The notes: generated by a model not told the origin, from the letters alone. A stretch of DNA of 64,000 nucleotides from Methanosphaera sp. BMS (GCF_003268005.1 NZ_CP014213.1:806001-870000); one strand, 5' to 3'. Counted from the stretch's first letter, positions 53,423 through 63,234 are shown. A program made the numbers and translations.

Positions 53423-55921
53423 TTAACCTTCTATTAACCGGATTAATTTTTTACATTTATGCATAACGTTACCCATTCCAAAGACATTGGCAATTCTTTC
53501 TATAGCCTCAAGGTAGCGGATTACCTGATCAAGATAATTATAAATATCCCCACTGTATATGAGGATTGAATATTTTTGTCTGAATTCCATGCTGATTTCA
53601 GATGGAGTTAAAGAGTCAATACGCCTCCGGATAATATACTTTGAGATATTTTTTTCAAGACAGTCACAGTACACGTCATCACAATCTCCTTTAAAATCCA
53701 TCATTAATTTAACCAACATCTTTTTTTCTTTCTCGGGAAGACCATGTATAATATATGGAGTATTAATTAACTCCTTGGTACTGTCAGCAAACAATCTGGC
53801 ACTTACATAATAAATATTCTCCCTGAATACCTTAATATATGAATCGGTTAAGTATACATTTGATAAGTATTCCAAATTGGTTACTATATCCAATAGATCG
53901 GATGTAATGTTTTTTCTGATTAATTCTGCCTCATGTAAATTTAAGAATGACTTGCTTACTGCCCGGCCATAAGGTGTAATGGAATAAATTTTATTTGAAG
54001 AATCATAGCATGCCATATTCAAATGAAGCAGCTTATCAACCACATCGCCGAATAACAGTTCACTATCCATTTTATAGTATCTTTTCTTCAAAACATTCTT
54101 TTTCACATCACCATATGAGGAAATATCGGCAAGTAATTGTTCATAGATATCATTTGTGCTATATTTAACCTTGATGTCACTGACACTGGATTCAAGTAGC
54201 TTGTATGCCATTTCTTCTTCTGAGGTATGTCTGTAATAGTTTTCATCATTGAAAAATATGTATGCCTTTCCCTTATCCTGATAAGTTGGTCGTCCAGCCC
54301 TGCCTGTCATCTGATGAAACTCATTTGCAGTTAACCAATCTCGTCCCATACGTAATGAATCAAATATGACCATACTAGCTGGAAAATCAACGCCGGCAGC
54401 TAGTGCCGCTGTAGTTACAACTGTAGATATCTCCTGATTAGCATATTGCAATTCAATATCAACCTTTTTCTGATATGTTAATCCTGCATGATAACTATGG
54501 GCATTTACATTCTTTTTTCTTAATTGATTTGCTATTTGACTTGTTTTTCTACGTGAATCGGTAAAGATTATGCTTTGGCCCCTATAACCCAATGGTGATA
54601 TATTATTAAATTCATTTTCACATAATTTTACAATCATATCCATTTTTTGCCTGTTGTCTTCTGTTCCAATCACATGTCTTTCTAGTAAAACAGGCCTTTT
54701 ATCATATTCAACCAGTTTCATGTTGAAGTTTTGTGTCAATTCGTGGGGATTGTTTATTGTAGCGGATAATCCTATTAACTGTGATTGTGGATATAAACTC
54801 ATCAATCGATTTATCAGCCCGTTTAATCTGCTTCCCCGTTCTGAATCATCAAGCATATGTATTTCATCGATTACAACAACGCCCAAATCATTTAATGAAT
54901 CGTATTTGCCGCTTCGGAGTATGAAGTCCAGTCCTTCGTATGTTGCAACGATTATATCGGCATCATGAACGGGTTTTTCTATTATTTTCAATTCATCCGG
55001 TGCGTTTATCTTGTTTTTTCCTACTTTTATTACTACATTTAATCCCAATGATGAGTAGGAATCCTTGAAGTACCTGTATTTCTGATTGGCTAGTGCCACA
55101 AGTGGGGATAGATATATGAATTTCTTGTTTTGTAATGCTTTGGTTATACCCGCTAGTTCTGCTATTAATGTTTTGCCGGATGCCGTCTGTGATACTACCA
55201 GCATGTTTTTGTTATCGAGTAATCCCTCATTTAATGCCAGTACCTGTACAGGTAATAGATATTCTATTCTACGTTTTAGTATGGTCTTGAATATGTTTGG
55301 TATATCTACTTCATCTATTGATACTTTTGCAAATTCCGTTTCATTGGAGCAAATAGTGTCATAGAGGGTGATTTTCTTGTCTAATGGATCTATACCATTA
55401 TATTTTAAGTCATATACCTTGGATAAGTCCTTCGTATTATGAAGAACATCCATAAATCGTTTGCAAGCAGAATAACTGTGATGATATTCACATACATTAT
55501 ATTTCACTTCATCTTCAGCACAATAAGAGCATATCAGGTTATTGCCAAGTTTATATGATGATTCGTCTGTTATTGGCCTTATCCTGCCCATTTTCAGGCA
55601 TCTTTTACATATCTTTATGAATGAGTATTTTATATCATGTTGTTTTAGGAAGTTTTCGAAATATTCGTCTTTGTTTGTCAGGTATAGCTCCTCTTTTTTA
55701 AGTATTTTTATGAATTCCTCCAGGCTTATTTGATGAAATTTTTTTGATATTCGCTGTTTGATATTGGTTATTTGAATTTGGTTATTGTTATTGTATATTG
55801 AGAATGTAATTTCCACTCGTAGGTTGGATAGAATATTATCCATTAGTGGTGAGTATATTTTTGATTTTCTATTTTTGTTTATTCTGATAATTAGCATCTT
55901 ATTAATCATCCCGATATCCAT
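53423..55921 (-). CDS. Archaeal Ski2-like superfamily II helicase (ASH-Ski2, COG1202)
   Basis: The 832-residue protein has an N-terminal about 200-residue region with a zinc site CKRC...CSYC (about 103-135). The helicase core carries SQTASGKT (Walker A, Lys about 249), YLSPLVALANQKY (motif Ia), VIDEIHML (DEIH, about 350), LSATINN (motif III) and QMTGRAGRPTYQD (motif VI). A winged-helix and helical C-terminal region follow. This is the archaea-specific Ski2-type group with DNA/RNA-remodelling activity, thought to act in genome maintenance. It ends in a helical segment (YLEAIERIANVFGMGNV) usual for the family. The length is normal. Confidence 0.93.
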   Translation of the reverse strand: MDIGMINKMLIIRINKNRKSKIYSPLMDNILSNLRVEITFSIYNNNNQIQITNIKQRISKKFHQISLEEFIKILKKEELYLTNKDEYFENFLKQHDIKYSFIKICKRCLKMGRIRPITDESSYKLGNNLICSYCAEDEVKYNVCEYHHSYSACKRFMDVLHNTKDLSKVYDLKYNGIDPLDKKITLYDTICSNETEFAKVSIDEVDIPNIFKTILKRRIEYLLPVQVLALNEGLLDNKNMLVVSQTASGKTLIAELAGITKALQNKKFIYLSPLVALANQKYRYFKDSYSSLGLNVVIKVGKNKINAPDELKIIEKPVHDADIIVATYEGLDFILRSGKYDSLNDLGVVVIDEIHMLDDSERGSRLNGLINRLMSLYPQSQLIGLSATINNPHELTQNFNMKLVEYDKRPVLLERHVIGTEDNRQKMDMIVKLCENEFNNISPLGYRGQSIIFTDSRRKTSQIANQLRKKNVNAHSYHAGLTYQKKVDIELQYANQEISTVVTTAALAAGVDFPASMVIFDSLRMGRDWLTANEFHQMTGRAGRPTYQDKGKAYIFFNDENYYRHTSEEEMAYKLLESSVSDIKVKYSTNDIYEQLLADISSYGDVKKNVLKKRYYKMDSELLFGDVVDKLLHLNMACYDSSNKIYSITPYGRAVSKSFLNLHEAELIRKNITSDLLDIVTNLEYLSNVYLTDSYIKVFRENIYYVSARLFADSTKELINTPYIIHGLPEKEKKMLVKLMMDFKGDCDDVYCDCLEKNISKYIIRRRIDSLTPSEISMEFRQKYSILIYSGDIYNYLDQVIRYLEAIERIANVFGMGNVMHKCKKLIRLIEG

Positions 55922-56123
55922 TTATTCAGTACTTATTAATTGTTTATTATTTTTAAGTTATTCATAAATATTATTAATATATTTGTTATTATTAATAAAT
56001 ATTGTTTATTCCCATTATAAAAATATATACATATATAAAACTCATCATAGTGATTTTCATTATCAAGTAAAATATTTAATATTAAACTATTATAATTTAT
56101 ATTATTTAATTAGTTGTTAATAT

Positions 56124-56567
56124 ATGTTAAAAAGATATTTTAGAATAGAAAAACAATATAATAATAGAGTTATTGAGGGTGATATCATTACATATAAAAA
56201 TATGAAAGTTAGTGAAATATTAGCTGACGAAGAGTATCCACATCAAAAATCATTGCAGAATCTATTAAAAAGAATAAGGTCCCTTAACCAATACATCGTT
56301 GAGGAAGTAACTGATGATAAAATACTGTTTAAAACACGGGACATGGTATTCATATATGTCGAACCGTTGGATGATTGTGTGAAGGTAAGTACTGATTTTT
56401 ATGCCGATAGAATTATTGATCTTGCCAACAAATATGAAGTAATACCTAAGACGACAATGGACGGTACGGATACAATCTCATACAGTATAAAAAATCCAAT
56501 GTTTGTACAATACGGCGTTAGTCTTGCCCAACAGGCATTTACAAGATTTAAAAGATTAAAAATATAA
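56124..56567 (+). CDS. Hypothetical protein, 147 aa
   Basis: This protein is not recognised. It is basic at the N-terminus (MLKRYFRIEKQYNNR) with a helical segment SLQNLLKRIRSLNQYIVEEV and several strand-like stretches (DKILFKTRDMVFIYVEP). It has one cysteine (EPLDDCVKV) and no membrane segment, so it is probably cytoplasmic. No clear ribosome binding site is seen before the ATG, lowering confidence in the start. It is divergent from the helicase gene upstream. Confidence 0.6.
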   Translation: MLKRYFRIEKQYNNRVIEGDIITYKNMKVSEILADEEYPHQKSLQNLLKRIRSLNQYIVEEVTDDKILFKTRDMVFIYVEPLDDCVKVSTDFYADRIIDLANKYEVIPKTTMDGTDTISYSIKNPMFVQYGVSLAQQAFTRFKRLKI

Positions 56568-56692
56568 AATCCAATTCTTTTTTTATCCCTTTTTAATGTG
56601 ATATTCACATTGCACTATTTTTAAGTAATAAACAAAATTAGATTAAGTTAGATGTGAAAAAAAGCTTAAAAAAGGTTTATGAAGGGGGTTAT

Positions 56693-56911
56693 TTATTCAA
56701 TAGCGTTAATCTGTTGAACTTTTCTGTCAGCATCAATTAATGCGTATAACCAAAGTACAAATGAACCAATTGATGCAATTGGATTATGGAATAAGCCTAA
56801 AAAGACACATACCAAGAATATTCCTATTGCAAAAAGATAGTTTTTACTGAATAAATATCCTAGACCTGGTAAAATAAATCCTACTATAAATGTTGCTAAT
56901 CTACTTGCCAT
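56693..56911 (-). CDS. TM2-like small membrane protein, 72 aa
   Basis: Two hydrophobic segments are visible: ATFIVGFILPGLGYLFSK and YLFAIGIFLVCVFLGLF, with a third weaker WLYALIDADRK. The GLGYLF motif and the final ALIDA motif are typical of TM2 domain proteins. A strong GGGAGG site stands before the ATG. Function unknown. Confidence 0.7.
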   Translation of the reverse strand: MASRLATFIVGFILPGLGYLFSKNYLFAIGIFLVCVFLGLFHNPIASIGSFVLWLYALIDADRKVQQINAIE

Positions 56912-57017
56912 ACTATTTTCCTCCCATTCGATATTAATATATTTATACTTTATACTTTATATTATTTCTATTAAACAAATTAAAAAAATCCACATATACA
57001 ACGAGTAACTACTCATC

Positions 57018-57353
57018 TTATTTCCATTTTTTCATGTTTCTTGTTGATTTTCTTGTTAGATAGTAGTATAATGTTATATGTTTACCATTTACTTTAATGT
57101 ATAACTCGGTTATAAAAACATAATCGTAAGTTAAACCTTTTGATGTATCCTCAAGAATAGGTGATACATCAGCATTTTCATCCTCAATACCCGTTACAAA
57201 TCTGTTATATATATCCAGGAAGGCATACTTATCCACTTTACATATCTCATCCAAAATCTGTAAAGGTAACTCTTCCTGTTGTTCTGTAAATTTTAAATTA
57301 GGAAACTTTCTACTGATAGCTTTAAGTAATTGTTTTGATGGTCTTTCATCCAT
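57018..57353 (-). CDS. Hypothetical protein, 111 aa
   Basis: The protein is not recognised. It starts MDERPSKQLLKAISRKFPNL and has a helical N-terminal half followed by strand-like stretches (YDYVFITELYIKVNGKHITL) and a basic C-terminus (YLTRKSTRNMKKWK). It has no membrane segment and one cysteine. AGGTGAAATT immediately before the ATG supports the gene. No functional neighbours. Confidence 0.6.
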   Translation of the reverse strand: MDERPSKQLLKAISRKFPNLKFTEQQEELPLQILDEICKVDKYAFLDIYNRFVTGIEDENADVSPILEDTSKGLTYDYVFITELYIKVNGKHITLYYYLTRKSTRNMKKWK

Positions 57354-57511
57354 AATTTCACCTGTTAATATATGTAAATTTTTTACACTTAATTAATTAT
57401 ATGTTTTTAATTATTTAAAATAGTTTAGTATAAAATTTAATATCAAAAAATAAAATATTTATAACATTAAGAATATATTTAAATAAGAAACAGTTACTGG
57501 GAAGATTTTAG

Positions 57512-57826
57512 ATGAAAAAGGTTAGAATTACCGTGATGAAGAAAGCAAGATACGATGATTTGATTGAAAAATATGAAAATCCATTGGAACATGAATGTGA
57601 CGTGGAATTAAACCAGGTATTTATAGCCAATGGATGGGAAAGACCTGAAAATCTCTGTGTAAGTGCATGGGAGACTATGAGTCCATTCGTATTAGCATTA
57701 AGCTCAGGTGGAGAGGACTTCTATGATGGGTGGATGAAGAATAAAAAATCGGCCATGATATCCTGCAATGACGGTTTTAGACCTGTGAGTTTTCTATTGG
57801 AAACACTTGATGATGATGCTGATTGA
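57512..57826 (+). CDS. TIGR04076-family protein, 104 aa
   Basis: The small protein begins MKKVRITVMKKARYDDLIEK. It carries the family's conserved elements LCVSAWETMSPFVLALSSGG and MISCNDGFRPVSFLLE: the two cysteines, the AW.T and DGxRPV blocks. TIGR04076 proteins are of unknown function and found in anaerobes and archaea. The length fits. No neighbours suggest a pathway. Confidence 0.8.
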   Translation: MKKVRITVMKKARYDDLIEKYENPLEHECDVELNQVFIANGWERPENLCVSAWETMSPFVLALSSGGEDFYDGWMKNKKSAMISCNDGFRPVSFLLETLDDDAD

Positions 57827-57927
57827 TAAAATAATATAAAAATATAAATTACCTGGAAACATATTATTAATTATAAAAAAACCATAAACATATTTTATAT
57901 TAAATTAATATGATTGGAGGAATATTC

Positions 57928-58125
57928 ATGATGGATCCAAATGCACTGCTTGGGATGCTTGGTGATAAGGGAAGACTGTCATCAAAACAAATATCTGATA
58001 TGGTATCACAAAAAAGTCCCATACCAGTTCCATCAGCCGTAATTGATGGATTGCTTAATACCCTGGTTCAACAGGGAAAAATAAAGAAAACTGAAGAAAA
58101 TGGTGAAGTATTTTATCACTTATGA
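57928..58125 (+). CDS. Small winged-helix protein (FeoC-like fold), 65 aa
   Basis: The protein starts MMDPNALLGMLGDKGRLSSK, with a first helix pair and recognition-helix-like VIDGLLNTLVQQGKI, and a wing KKTEENGEVFYHL. This is a compact winged helix of the size of FeoC, but without the cysteines typical of that group. GGAGG at 57916-57920 precedes the ATG at 57928, so the upstream in-frame ATG at 57910 is rejected. It is a possible transcription regulator; target unknown. Confidence 0.65.
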   Translation: MMDPNALLGMLGDKGRLSSKQISDMVSQKSPIPVPSAVIDGLLNTLVQQGKIKKTEENGEVFYHL

Positions 58126-58375
58126 TATTCACCATTCTACCTTTTTTTAAAATATAAACTTACCCCTTTTTGAACTTAAATATACATTATTTTATTAGCC
58201 TATTGTCTGAATAATATATTCCAAATAAGCTATGAAGATAATTAATGAGGATTGTTTATTTTTTGATGATTTAATAATTGTTAAATAATTATTCATTTAA
58301 CTTTCATAGTTACAAAGGTATATATAATTACTTAAATAATATAATAATATATTAATAAATAATAGGTGATTTAAT

Positions 58376-58591
58376 ATGGCACAAATAATATTAGAAAGAG
58401 ACGAATGTACAATGTGTGGACATTGTGTTGAACTGGACGAATCATTATTCACATTTGATGATGATGACAGAGCTACATTAGTAGGATCAGAAAGAGACGA
58501 CAATGTAGATGAATTAGAAGTAGAAGATACTGCAATATATGAAGAAGCAGAAGAAAACTGTACAGGTGAATGTATAGAAGTTTATGATTAA
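58376..58591 (+). CDS. Small [4Fe-4S] ferredoxin, 71 aa
   Basis: The protein has one cluster motif: CTMCGHC at residues 11-17 and the partner ENCTGECIEV near the C-terminus, giving one 3Fe-4S or 4Fe-4S cluster. The middle is strongly acidic (DDDDRATLVGSERDDN). This is the size of monocluster ferredoxins of archaea. It may pass electrons to hydrogenase or reductases; no partner is adjacent. The AGGTGATTTAAT site precedes the ATG. The convergent GNAT gene ends 22 bases downstream. Confidence 0.85.
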   Translation: MAQIILERDECTMCGHCVELDESLFTFDDDDRATLVGSERDDNVDELEVEDTAIYEEAEENCTGECIEVYD

Positions 58592-58613
58592 AAACTTCCA
58601 TAACCTCTTTTTT

Positions 58614-59714
58614 TTAGAATATATTTATATTATAACCGCAATTTTCACAGGTTACATTATATTCCGCATTTTCATGATGACACTCAGGACATATGATTAC
58701 CTTTAGATTATCCACCTCGTAATAGCTGATATCATCCTTTTGTTTAAGTTCCACATCACTTGGCAATTCAAATTCATTGTTATCGGCTTTGAACGTTCTT
58801 ACCCGGTAATTGAAGTAGTCAGGTATGGTGAAGTTTGATATTTTATCATCATCCAATTTATCAATCACATCATCAAGTATTAGATTAGCATCCGATTGAC
58901 TGATGTTGTACTCATTCAACAGGTATTGGGCTGATTTGGTGAAATTGTCATGAACTCCTATGACGTTTTCAACAGAGTAAACTTCCTCCAATTCTTTTTG
59001 TGTAGTGTTTATGAAGTCCTGAATTCTATCATTGGATTCAACCAGTTTAAGTGCGTTTTTGTCCATGCTTCTTTCTGTTACCTTCTTAAGGTTGTTTCTG
59101 AGTTTATATCTGACCATGTCATATTCACGTGGCTTTGCAACACATAATGTGTAACTGTTTTTGGCCAGTGTCGAACTCAAGTCAAAGAATGTTACTGATT
59201 CAAGGTGACTGTTATAGTAGTATGTGGAGAATATTTCATCGGATGAATCCTCCCCGACATTATTGTATAGCTTTTTAATGTTCTTGTTTACATATACCTC
59301 ATCCAATGAGGCGTCCAATTCTATGAAACTGATTATTATGTTTCTATCCAGGCTGAATGCAAGGTTGTATTTAAATAGCAAGTTCATTATGGCCCTATTC
59401 GGTCTTCTGAAACTGAAATCATAATTTGTCTTGGTGATATTTGTTAGAATAAAATCAAAGAGAATATTATTTCCCCTGTATTCGGGTATCACATAACATT
59501 CACATACGGAATATTTCGGTTTGTCGGCCATTATCAAGTCAACCAATGCAAATCCCACTACCTTATCATTATATTTTAGTTCTTTGAAGATTACATGCTT
59601 ATTTTCAGTGTATTCAAGTATATATCTTTCATCCATTATGGATTTGTAAATATCTTCATAGTTTTCTTTAAGAAAGTCATTCAAATTATCAAAATTTACT
59701 TTGTCAACACTCAT
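58614..59714 (-). CDS. GNAT-like protein with C-terminal zinc ribbon, paralog of the 2719 gene product
   Basis: The N-terminal 150 residues hold the same blocks as the protein at 2719-3522: a strand KELKYNDKVVGFALVDL, the motif YVIPEYRGNNILFDF and RRPNRAIMNLLFKYNLAF, i.e. a reduced GNAT fold. Unlike its paralog it ends in a zinc ribbon CPECHHENAEYNVTCENCG and has a helical middle. GTGATAAA precedes the ATG. The substrate is unknown. It is convergent with the ferredoxin gene. Confidence 0.7.
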   Translation of the reverse strand: MSVDKVNFDNLNDFLKENYEDIYKSIMDERYILEYTENKHVIFKELKYNDKVVGFALVDLIMADKPKYSVCECYVIPEYRGNNILFDFILTNITKTNYDFSFRRPNRAIMNLLFKYNLAFSLDRNIIISFIELDASLDEVYVNKNIKKLYNNVGEDSSDEIFSTYYYNSHLESVTFFDLSSTLAKNSYTLCVAKPREYDMVRYKLRNNLKKVTERSMDKNALKLVESNDRIQDFINTTQKELEEVYSVENVIGVHDNFTKSAQYLLNEYNISQSDANLILDDVIDKLDDDKISNFTIPDYFNYRVRTFKADNNEFELPSDVELKQKDDISYYEVDNLKVIICPECHHENAEYNVTCENCGYNINIF

Positions 59715-59864
59715 TTTATCACTGCATCATTTATTTTAAATACTATATTATATTTTATTATTCATTTTAATTAAGTCTAACATTTGATTATTCTACTTGT
59801 AAGTATATTAAATATAATCTGTATATATAATTATAGACCAATGCATTTAAAGGAGTTTTTTATA

Positions 59865-60308
59865 TTGAAATTAATAGTTCAGAGAGTCAGCCAGGCCAGT
59901 GTTGAAGTTGATGATGAAATTGTTGGAAAAATCGGCGAAGGTTTTATGGTCTTGGTAGGCTTTGGTGTTAATGATACAGAAAAAGAGGCGGACTTTTTGG
60001 CAAATAAACTGTTGAAGCTACGTATATTTGAGGACGATAATGACAGGATGAACCTGTCGCTTCTTGATACGGATAATGAATTGTTGTTGATTCCACAGTT
60101 TACCTTATATGCCAGCACTAAAAAGCACAGACCGTCATTTCATAAGTCCATGAATCCGGATGATGCGAATTTGCTGTTTGAATACTTCTGTGATAAGTGT
60201 AGTGAAAAGATACATACCGAAAAGGGTGTTTTTGGTGCACATATGAATGTAAGCCTGATTAACAATGGCCCTGTTACGATTTGTTTAGAAAAAGAGTATG
60301 AGGAATAG
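59865..60308 (+). CDS. dtd: D-aminoacyl-tRNA deacylase, bacterial/eukaryotic type (DTD1)
   Basis: The 147-residue protein begins [19 protein letters not shown]. It contains the two family signatures SQASV (residues 9-13) and NNGPVT near the C-terminus, plus PQFTLYAST. This enzyme removes D-amino acids from mischarged tRNA. The start is TTG at 59865 with AGGAG nine bases before; an upstream ATG at 59841 would add eight residues not usual for the family. Archaea normally use the unrelated DTD2, so this DTD1 suggests transfer from bacteria, which a phylogeny would test. It ends two bases before the next gene. Confidence 0.88.
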   Translation: MKLIVQRVSQASVEVDDEIVGKIGEGFMVLVGFGVNDTEKEADFLANKLLKLRIFEDDNDRMNLSLLDTDNELLLIPQFTLYASTKKHRPSFHKSMNPDDANLLFEYFCDKCSEKIHTEKGVFGAHMNVSLINNGPVTICLEKEYEE

Positions 60309-60310
60309 AT

Positions 60311-60559
60311 ATGAATAATTATGAATTAGAAAGTAAAGAAAAGATTACTATAGACATCGAAAAGTTGGAAAGAAACCTGAAAGAAGTTGCGGATATAACC
60401 TTTGTTGATAAAGAAAAGGAAGTTTATGATCGTGCGGTTGATTACATGAATGATTCCAAGTATTATCTTGATAAGGGTGATAATAGAACTGCTTTTGGTT
60501 GTATCGAGTATAGTCATGGATTGTTGGATGCACTACGTATGATTCATGGATTAATCTAA
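60311..60559 (+). CDS. DUF357-family protein, 82 aa
   Basis: The small helical protein carries the DUF357 hallmark near its C-terminus: YLDKGDNRTAFGCIEYSHGL followed by LDALRMIHGL. The family is archaeal and of unknown function. It is encoded two bases after the D-aminoacyl-tRNA deacylase gene and is likely co-transcribed. The short length and absence of cysteines other than one fit the family. Confidence 0.85.
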   Translation: MNNYELESKEKITIDIEKLERNLKEVADITFVDKEKEVYDRAVDYMNDSKYYLDKGDNRTAFGCIEYSHGLLDALRMIHGLI

Positions 60560-60649
60560 TTATTTTTTTTATCAAATATTTTAGTAACCTTTATATACTT
60601 TAAGATACAGATGATAATTAGAAATATATTAAATAAGAGGACACAATAA

Positions 60650-61378
60650 ATGAAAGATTATATGCAAAGTAATTATTCAAACCTTGGAAATATAAACATA
60701 AACAACATATTGAACGTCACATACATAATCTCATTCATATTCCAATGGTCATTGCTATCAATGATTATAAACCTATTTACAATGGGAATGATAAGACGGG
60801 AACTATTTGTAATATTCATATTGGATGCCATATCCATGCTAATTATCAAGGAAAAAAGCATCATAAAGCCATCATTTGTACTCACGCAACTATGGAATCT
60901 GATATCATTCATATTCAAAACAGACAAGATAAATACAAACAATCCCCTTGAAATAATTATGATGCTCTCAAATGCCAGAACAAAAATTTCCGATTCATTC
61001 AAGACACTCAAAGATAAAATCACCAATGTAAAACATTCCATCAATAGCGTTGAACGAGAAAACAGAAAATATGAGAAGACAAGAGATTTGAATAAATTCA
61101 GTGATGAAATAGGAAGTAAAGTAACCGTTGAATCAGTATCCAACGGTGAATATGACAAGAAGACATTCAAATACAAGGACAGGACACAAAGCTATGTCCA
61201 CATGCTTGAGGCAAACGGATATAAAAACTACAGACAATATAGTCTAAATCCACAAATCAGTAAATCATACATCATAATAAACAAAAACAAAGACCTGATA
61301 GATATAGAAAACAACAGGATAGACATCAAACATGACCACCCCGACTACAAATTCATAATAGATGGATGGAAAAACTAG
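60650..61378 (+). CDS. Hypothetical membrane protein with C-terminal cytoplasmic domain, 242 aa
   Basis: Two or three hydrophobic segments lie in the N-terminal 110 residues (ILNVTYIISFIFQWSLLSMI and ELFVIFILDAISMLII). A coiled, charged region follows (KISDSFKTLKDKITNVKHSI) and then a C-terminal polar domain with alternating strands. No known domain is recognised. GAGGACACAATAA precedes the ATG. It is transcribed after a 90-base gap from the deacylase/DUF357 pair. Confidence 0.65.
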   Translation: MKDYMQSNYSNLGNININNILNVTYIISFIFQWSLLSMIINLFTMGMIRRELFVIFILDAISMLIIKEKSIIKPSFVLTQLWNLISFIFKTDKINTNNPLEIIMMLSNARTKISDSFKTLKDKITNVKHSINSVERENRKYEKTRDLNKFSDEIGSKVTVESVSNGEYDKKTFKYKDRTQSYVHMLEANGYKNYRQYSLNPQISKSYIIINKNKDLIDIENNRIDIKHDHPDYKFIIDGWKN

Positions 61379-61507
61379 TTACAACCCCCCCTCCATCATC
61401 TCATTTAATTGAATTTTTCCTAATTTAACAGTTGAAGTTATTAAATATATTTATCTACTAAAAAAATCATAAATAGCATTATAGATAATAGTTTAATAGG
61501 TGATTTA

Positions 61508-61885
61508 ATGACAGAAGAAATAGTATTATGTGCATGCAGTGGAATGAATCCACGTGGAGAAGTAGCAAGGGCATCAGTATATGACTTGGCACAGGAAGAG
61601 GATAACTGTTCTGTCTGTTGTATCGTAGCGACAGGTGGAGGAAAACAGAAATACATAGACCTGGCCAGCAGTCATCCAGTAATAGTTGTCAATGGATGTA
61701 AACAGAACTGTACGACAACACTCCTGAAAGAAAAGGGTATTGATGTTGAAAAAGTATTGGTAGTACCTGAAATACTTGAAGAAAATGACATGACCGCTGA
61801 ATGTACAGTTAGAATGAATGAAAACGATGAGAAATGTGTTGACATATTAAAAGAAGTAATTAAAAAAGAAATAAAAGACATGTAA
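61508..61885 (+). CDS. DGC-domain putative zinc-binding protein, 125 aa
   Basis: The protein shows the pattern of the DGC domain (PF08859): an N-terminal VLCACSGMNPRGEVARAS, then CSVCCIVATGGGK, and VNGCKQNCTTTLLKEKG. The many cysteines in CxC/CxxCC pairs suggest zinc or cluster binding. The family is unknown in function and often found in anaerobes. AGGTGATTTA precedes the ATG. The gene stands alone, with an AT-rich terminator after it. Confidence 0.82.
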   Translation: MTEEIVLCACSGMNPRGEVARASVYDLAQEEDNCSVCCIVATGGGKQKYIDLASSHPVIVVNGCKQNCTTTLLKEKGIDVEKVLVVPEILEENDMTAECTVRMNENDEKCVDILKEVIKKEIKDM

Positions 61886-61973
61886 TCATAGACATCCCAG
61901 ATTACATCATACAATAAAAAAAATACAATGATTAACCCATCATTGTATCAACTATTTTTTTTTAATTTTGAAA

Positions 61974-62591
61974 TTAGATTATCCTCGTAATATTGGAGTA
62001 CTGAATGTTGTTGGCATAGAAGTCATCATCCACATTCAAGTTGACTAAAACCTCCTTGATATCCGGATGCATGTTTAAGTAATATTCACACTCACTTTTA
62101 ATGCCGAATGTATTGTTGCTGATTCTTTCCAACTCCATTGTATTCTGATTTGACACACCTAATGCATAATCCTTTGTTATGCTCTTATTTTTATAGCGGT
62201 TATAGTTTTCCATATCCCTAACAAGATAATCAAACGCCTCCTTTTCACTGGTTAATCGTTTGATTTCCAAATTAACGTAATCCTTCAGTGTATCATTACC
62301 TGATTTATCATCAAATGACTGCAGTATAAGTATTTCCTCATTGATATAATTTGTCTTGTTCTTAAATACATCTATACTCTCATCACTTGTTGTAATGCTC
62401 TTGTTATAATACTTTGCAAATTCCATATCGCTGATGTTTTCTATTGAACTTGCCTGGCTGACAGTCCGGTTAAACTCACTTTGACTATTGTTGCTTGATA
62501 TAAGCCCGATATTGATAAAGCCGAGGACAATTATCATCAAAAAGATAATCAGCAAGAGTATTATCTTCGTTTTATCGTTCATATCTATCAT
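61974..62591 (-). CDS. Exported or membrane-anchored protein, 205 aa
   Basis: The N-terminus holds one hydrophobic segment (IILLLIIFLMIIVLGFINIG, about residues 6-26), after which a long polar, helix-rich domain follows with several Asn-Ser/Thr sequons, as expected for an exterior location. It is not recognised. The ATG at 62591 overlaps the stop of the gene upstream (TGATG), so the two are co-translated; the TTG at 62594 is an alternative start. Confidence 0.65.
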   Translation of the reverse strand: MIDMNDKTKIILLLIIFLMIIVLGFINIGLISSNNSQSEFNRTVSQASSIENISDMEFAKYYNKSITTSDESIDVFKNKTNYINEEILILQSFDDKSGNDTLKDYVNLEIKRLTSEKEAFDYLVRDMENYNRYKNKSITKDYALGVSNQNTMELERISNNTFGIKSECEYYLNMHPDIKEVLVNLNVDDDFYANNIQYSNITRII

Positions 62592-63031
62592 CAATTCAAT
62601 GAATCGATCATGTCAAAGAATTGGCTGTACTTATCAAGCATCTCAATTAATTCATCAGACGAAGTTGTTTGTATTTCTATCTGATTTAACTTATCTTCAA
62701 TTCTGAGCTTTATTCTTTCATCATCCAATCCTTCAAAGTTTTGTTTAAATACGTTGACTACTTCCGCATATTTATCCTCCTTAAGGTTATATAATCTTTG
62801 ATTTTTCAGTATGTCCATTGCATGATATATTCCCTTTTCTTCTATGTCACTGCAGAAGGTTAGTGCAAAATGAACATCCATGTAGTATGGCGTGTCAATC
62901 CTATCACTTCTTGCTATGCTTGTTATCTTACACATTACATGATCATCATCAATATTTTCTGCTACAAATCTAAGAAATTTAAAATGTTTTAATGTTACGT
63001 TATTAAATAAGTCCATAAATTTTTGCCCCAT
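62591..63031 (-). CDS. Hypothetical soluble protein, 146 aa
   Basis: The protein has no membrane segment and is rich in charged residues. A first part with FKFLRFVAENIDDDHVMCKI and YYMDVHFALTFCSDIEEKG may form an alpha/beta fold; the C-terminus is a helix (DKLNQIEIQTTSSDELIEML). It is not recognised. Start ATG at 63031 or 63016. The downstream gene for an anchored protein overlaps its stop, so the two may work together at the membrane. Confidence 0.6.
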   Translation of the reverse strand: MGQKFMDLFNNVTLKHFKFLRFVAENIDDDHVMCKITSIARSDRIDTPYYMDVHFALTFCSDIEEKGIYHAMDILKNQRLYNLKEDKYAEVVNVFKQNFEGLDDERIKLRIEDKLNQIEIQTTSSDELIEMLDKYSQFFDMIDSLN

Positions 63032-63234
63032 CTATTATAGTTAATTATATGTTATTACTCATTTAAATTTATTACAAAAAAATAAGCTATTAAAAACATT
63101 TAATACATTTTTTAAATCCATTATAATATTTTCATTATTATCTGTATAAACCTAGAAAAAATATGTTTGGTTTGCCTAAAAAAGATAATTCACATATATA
63201 TACAAATGATATACTAAGTATTAGGAGTGATAGA

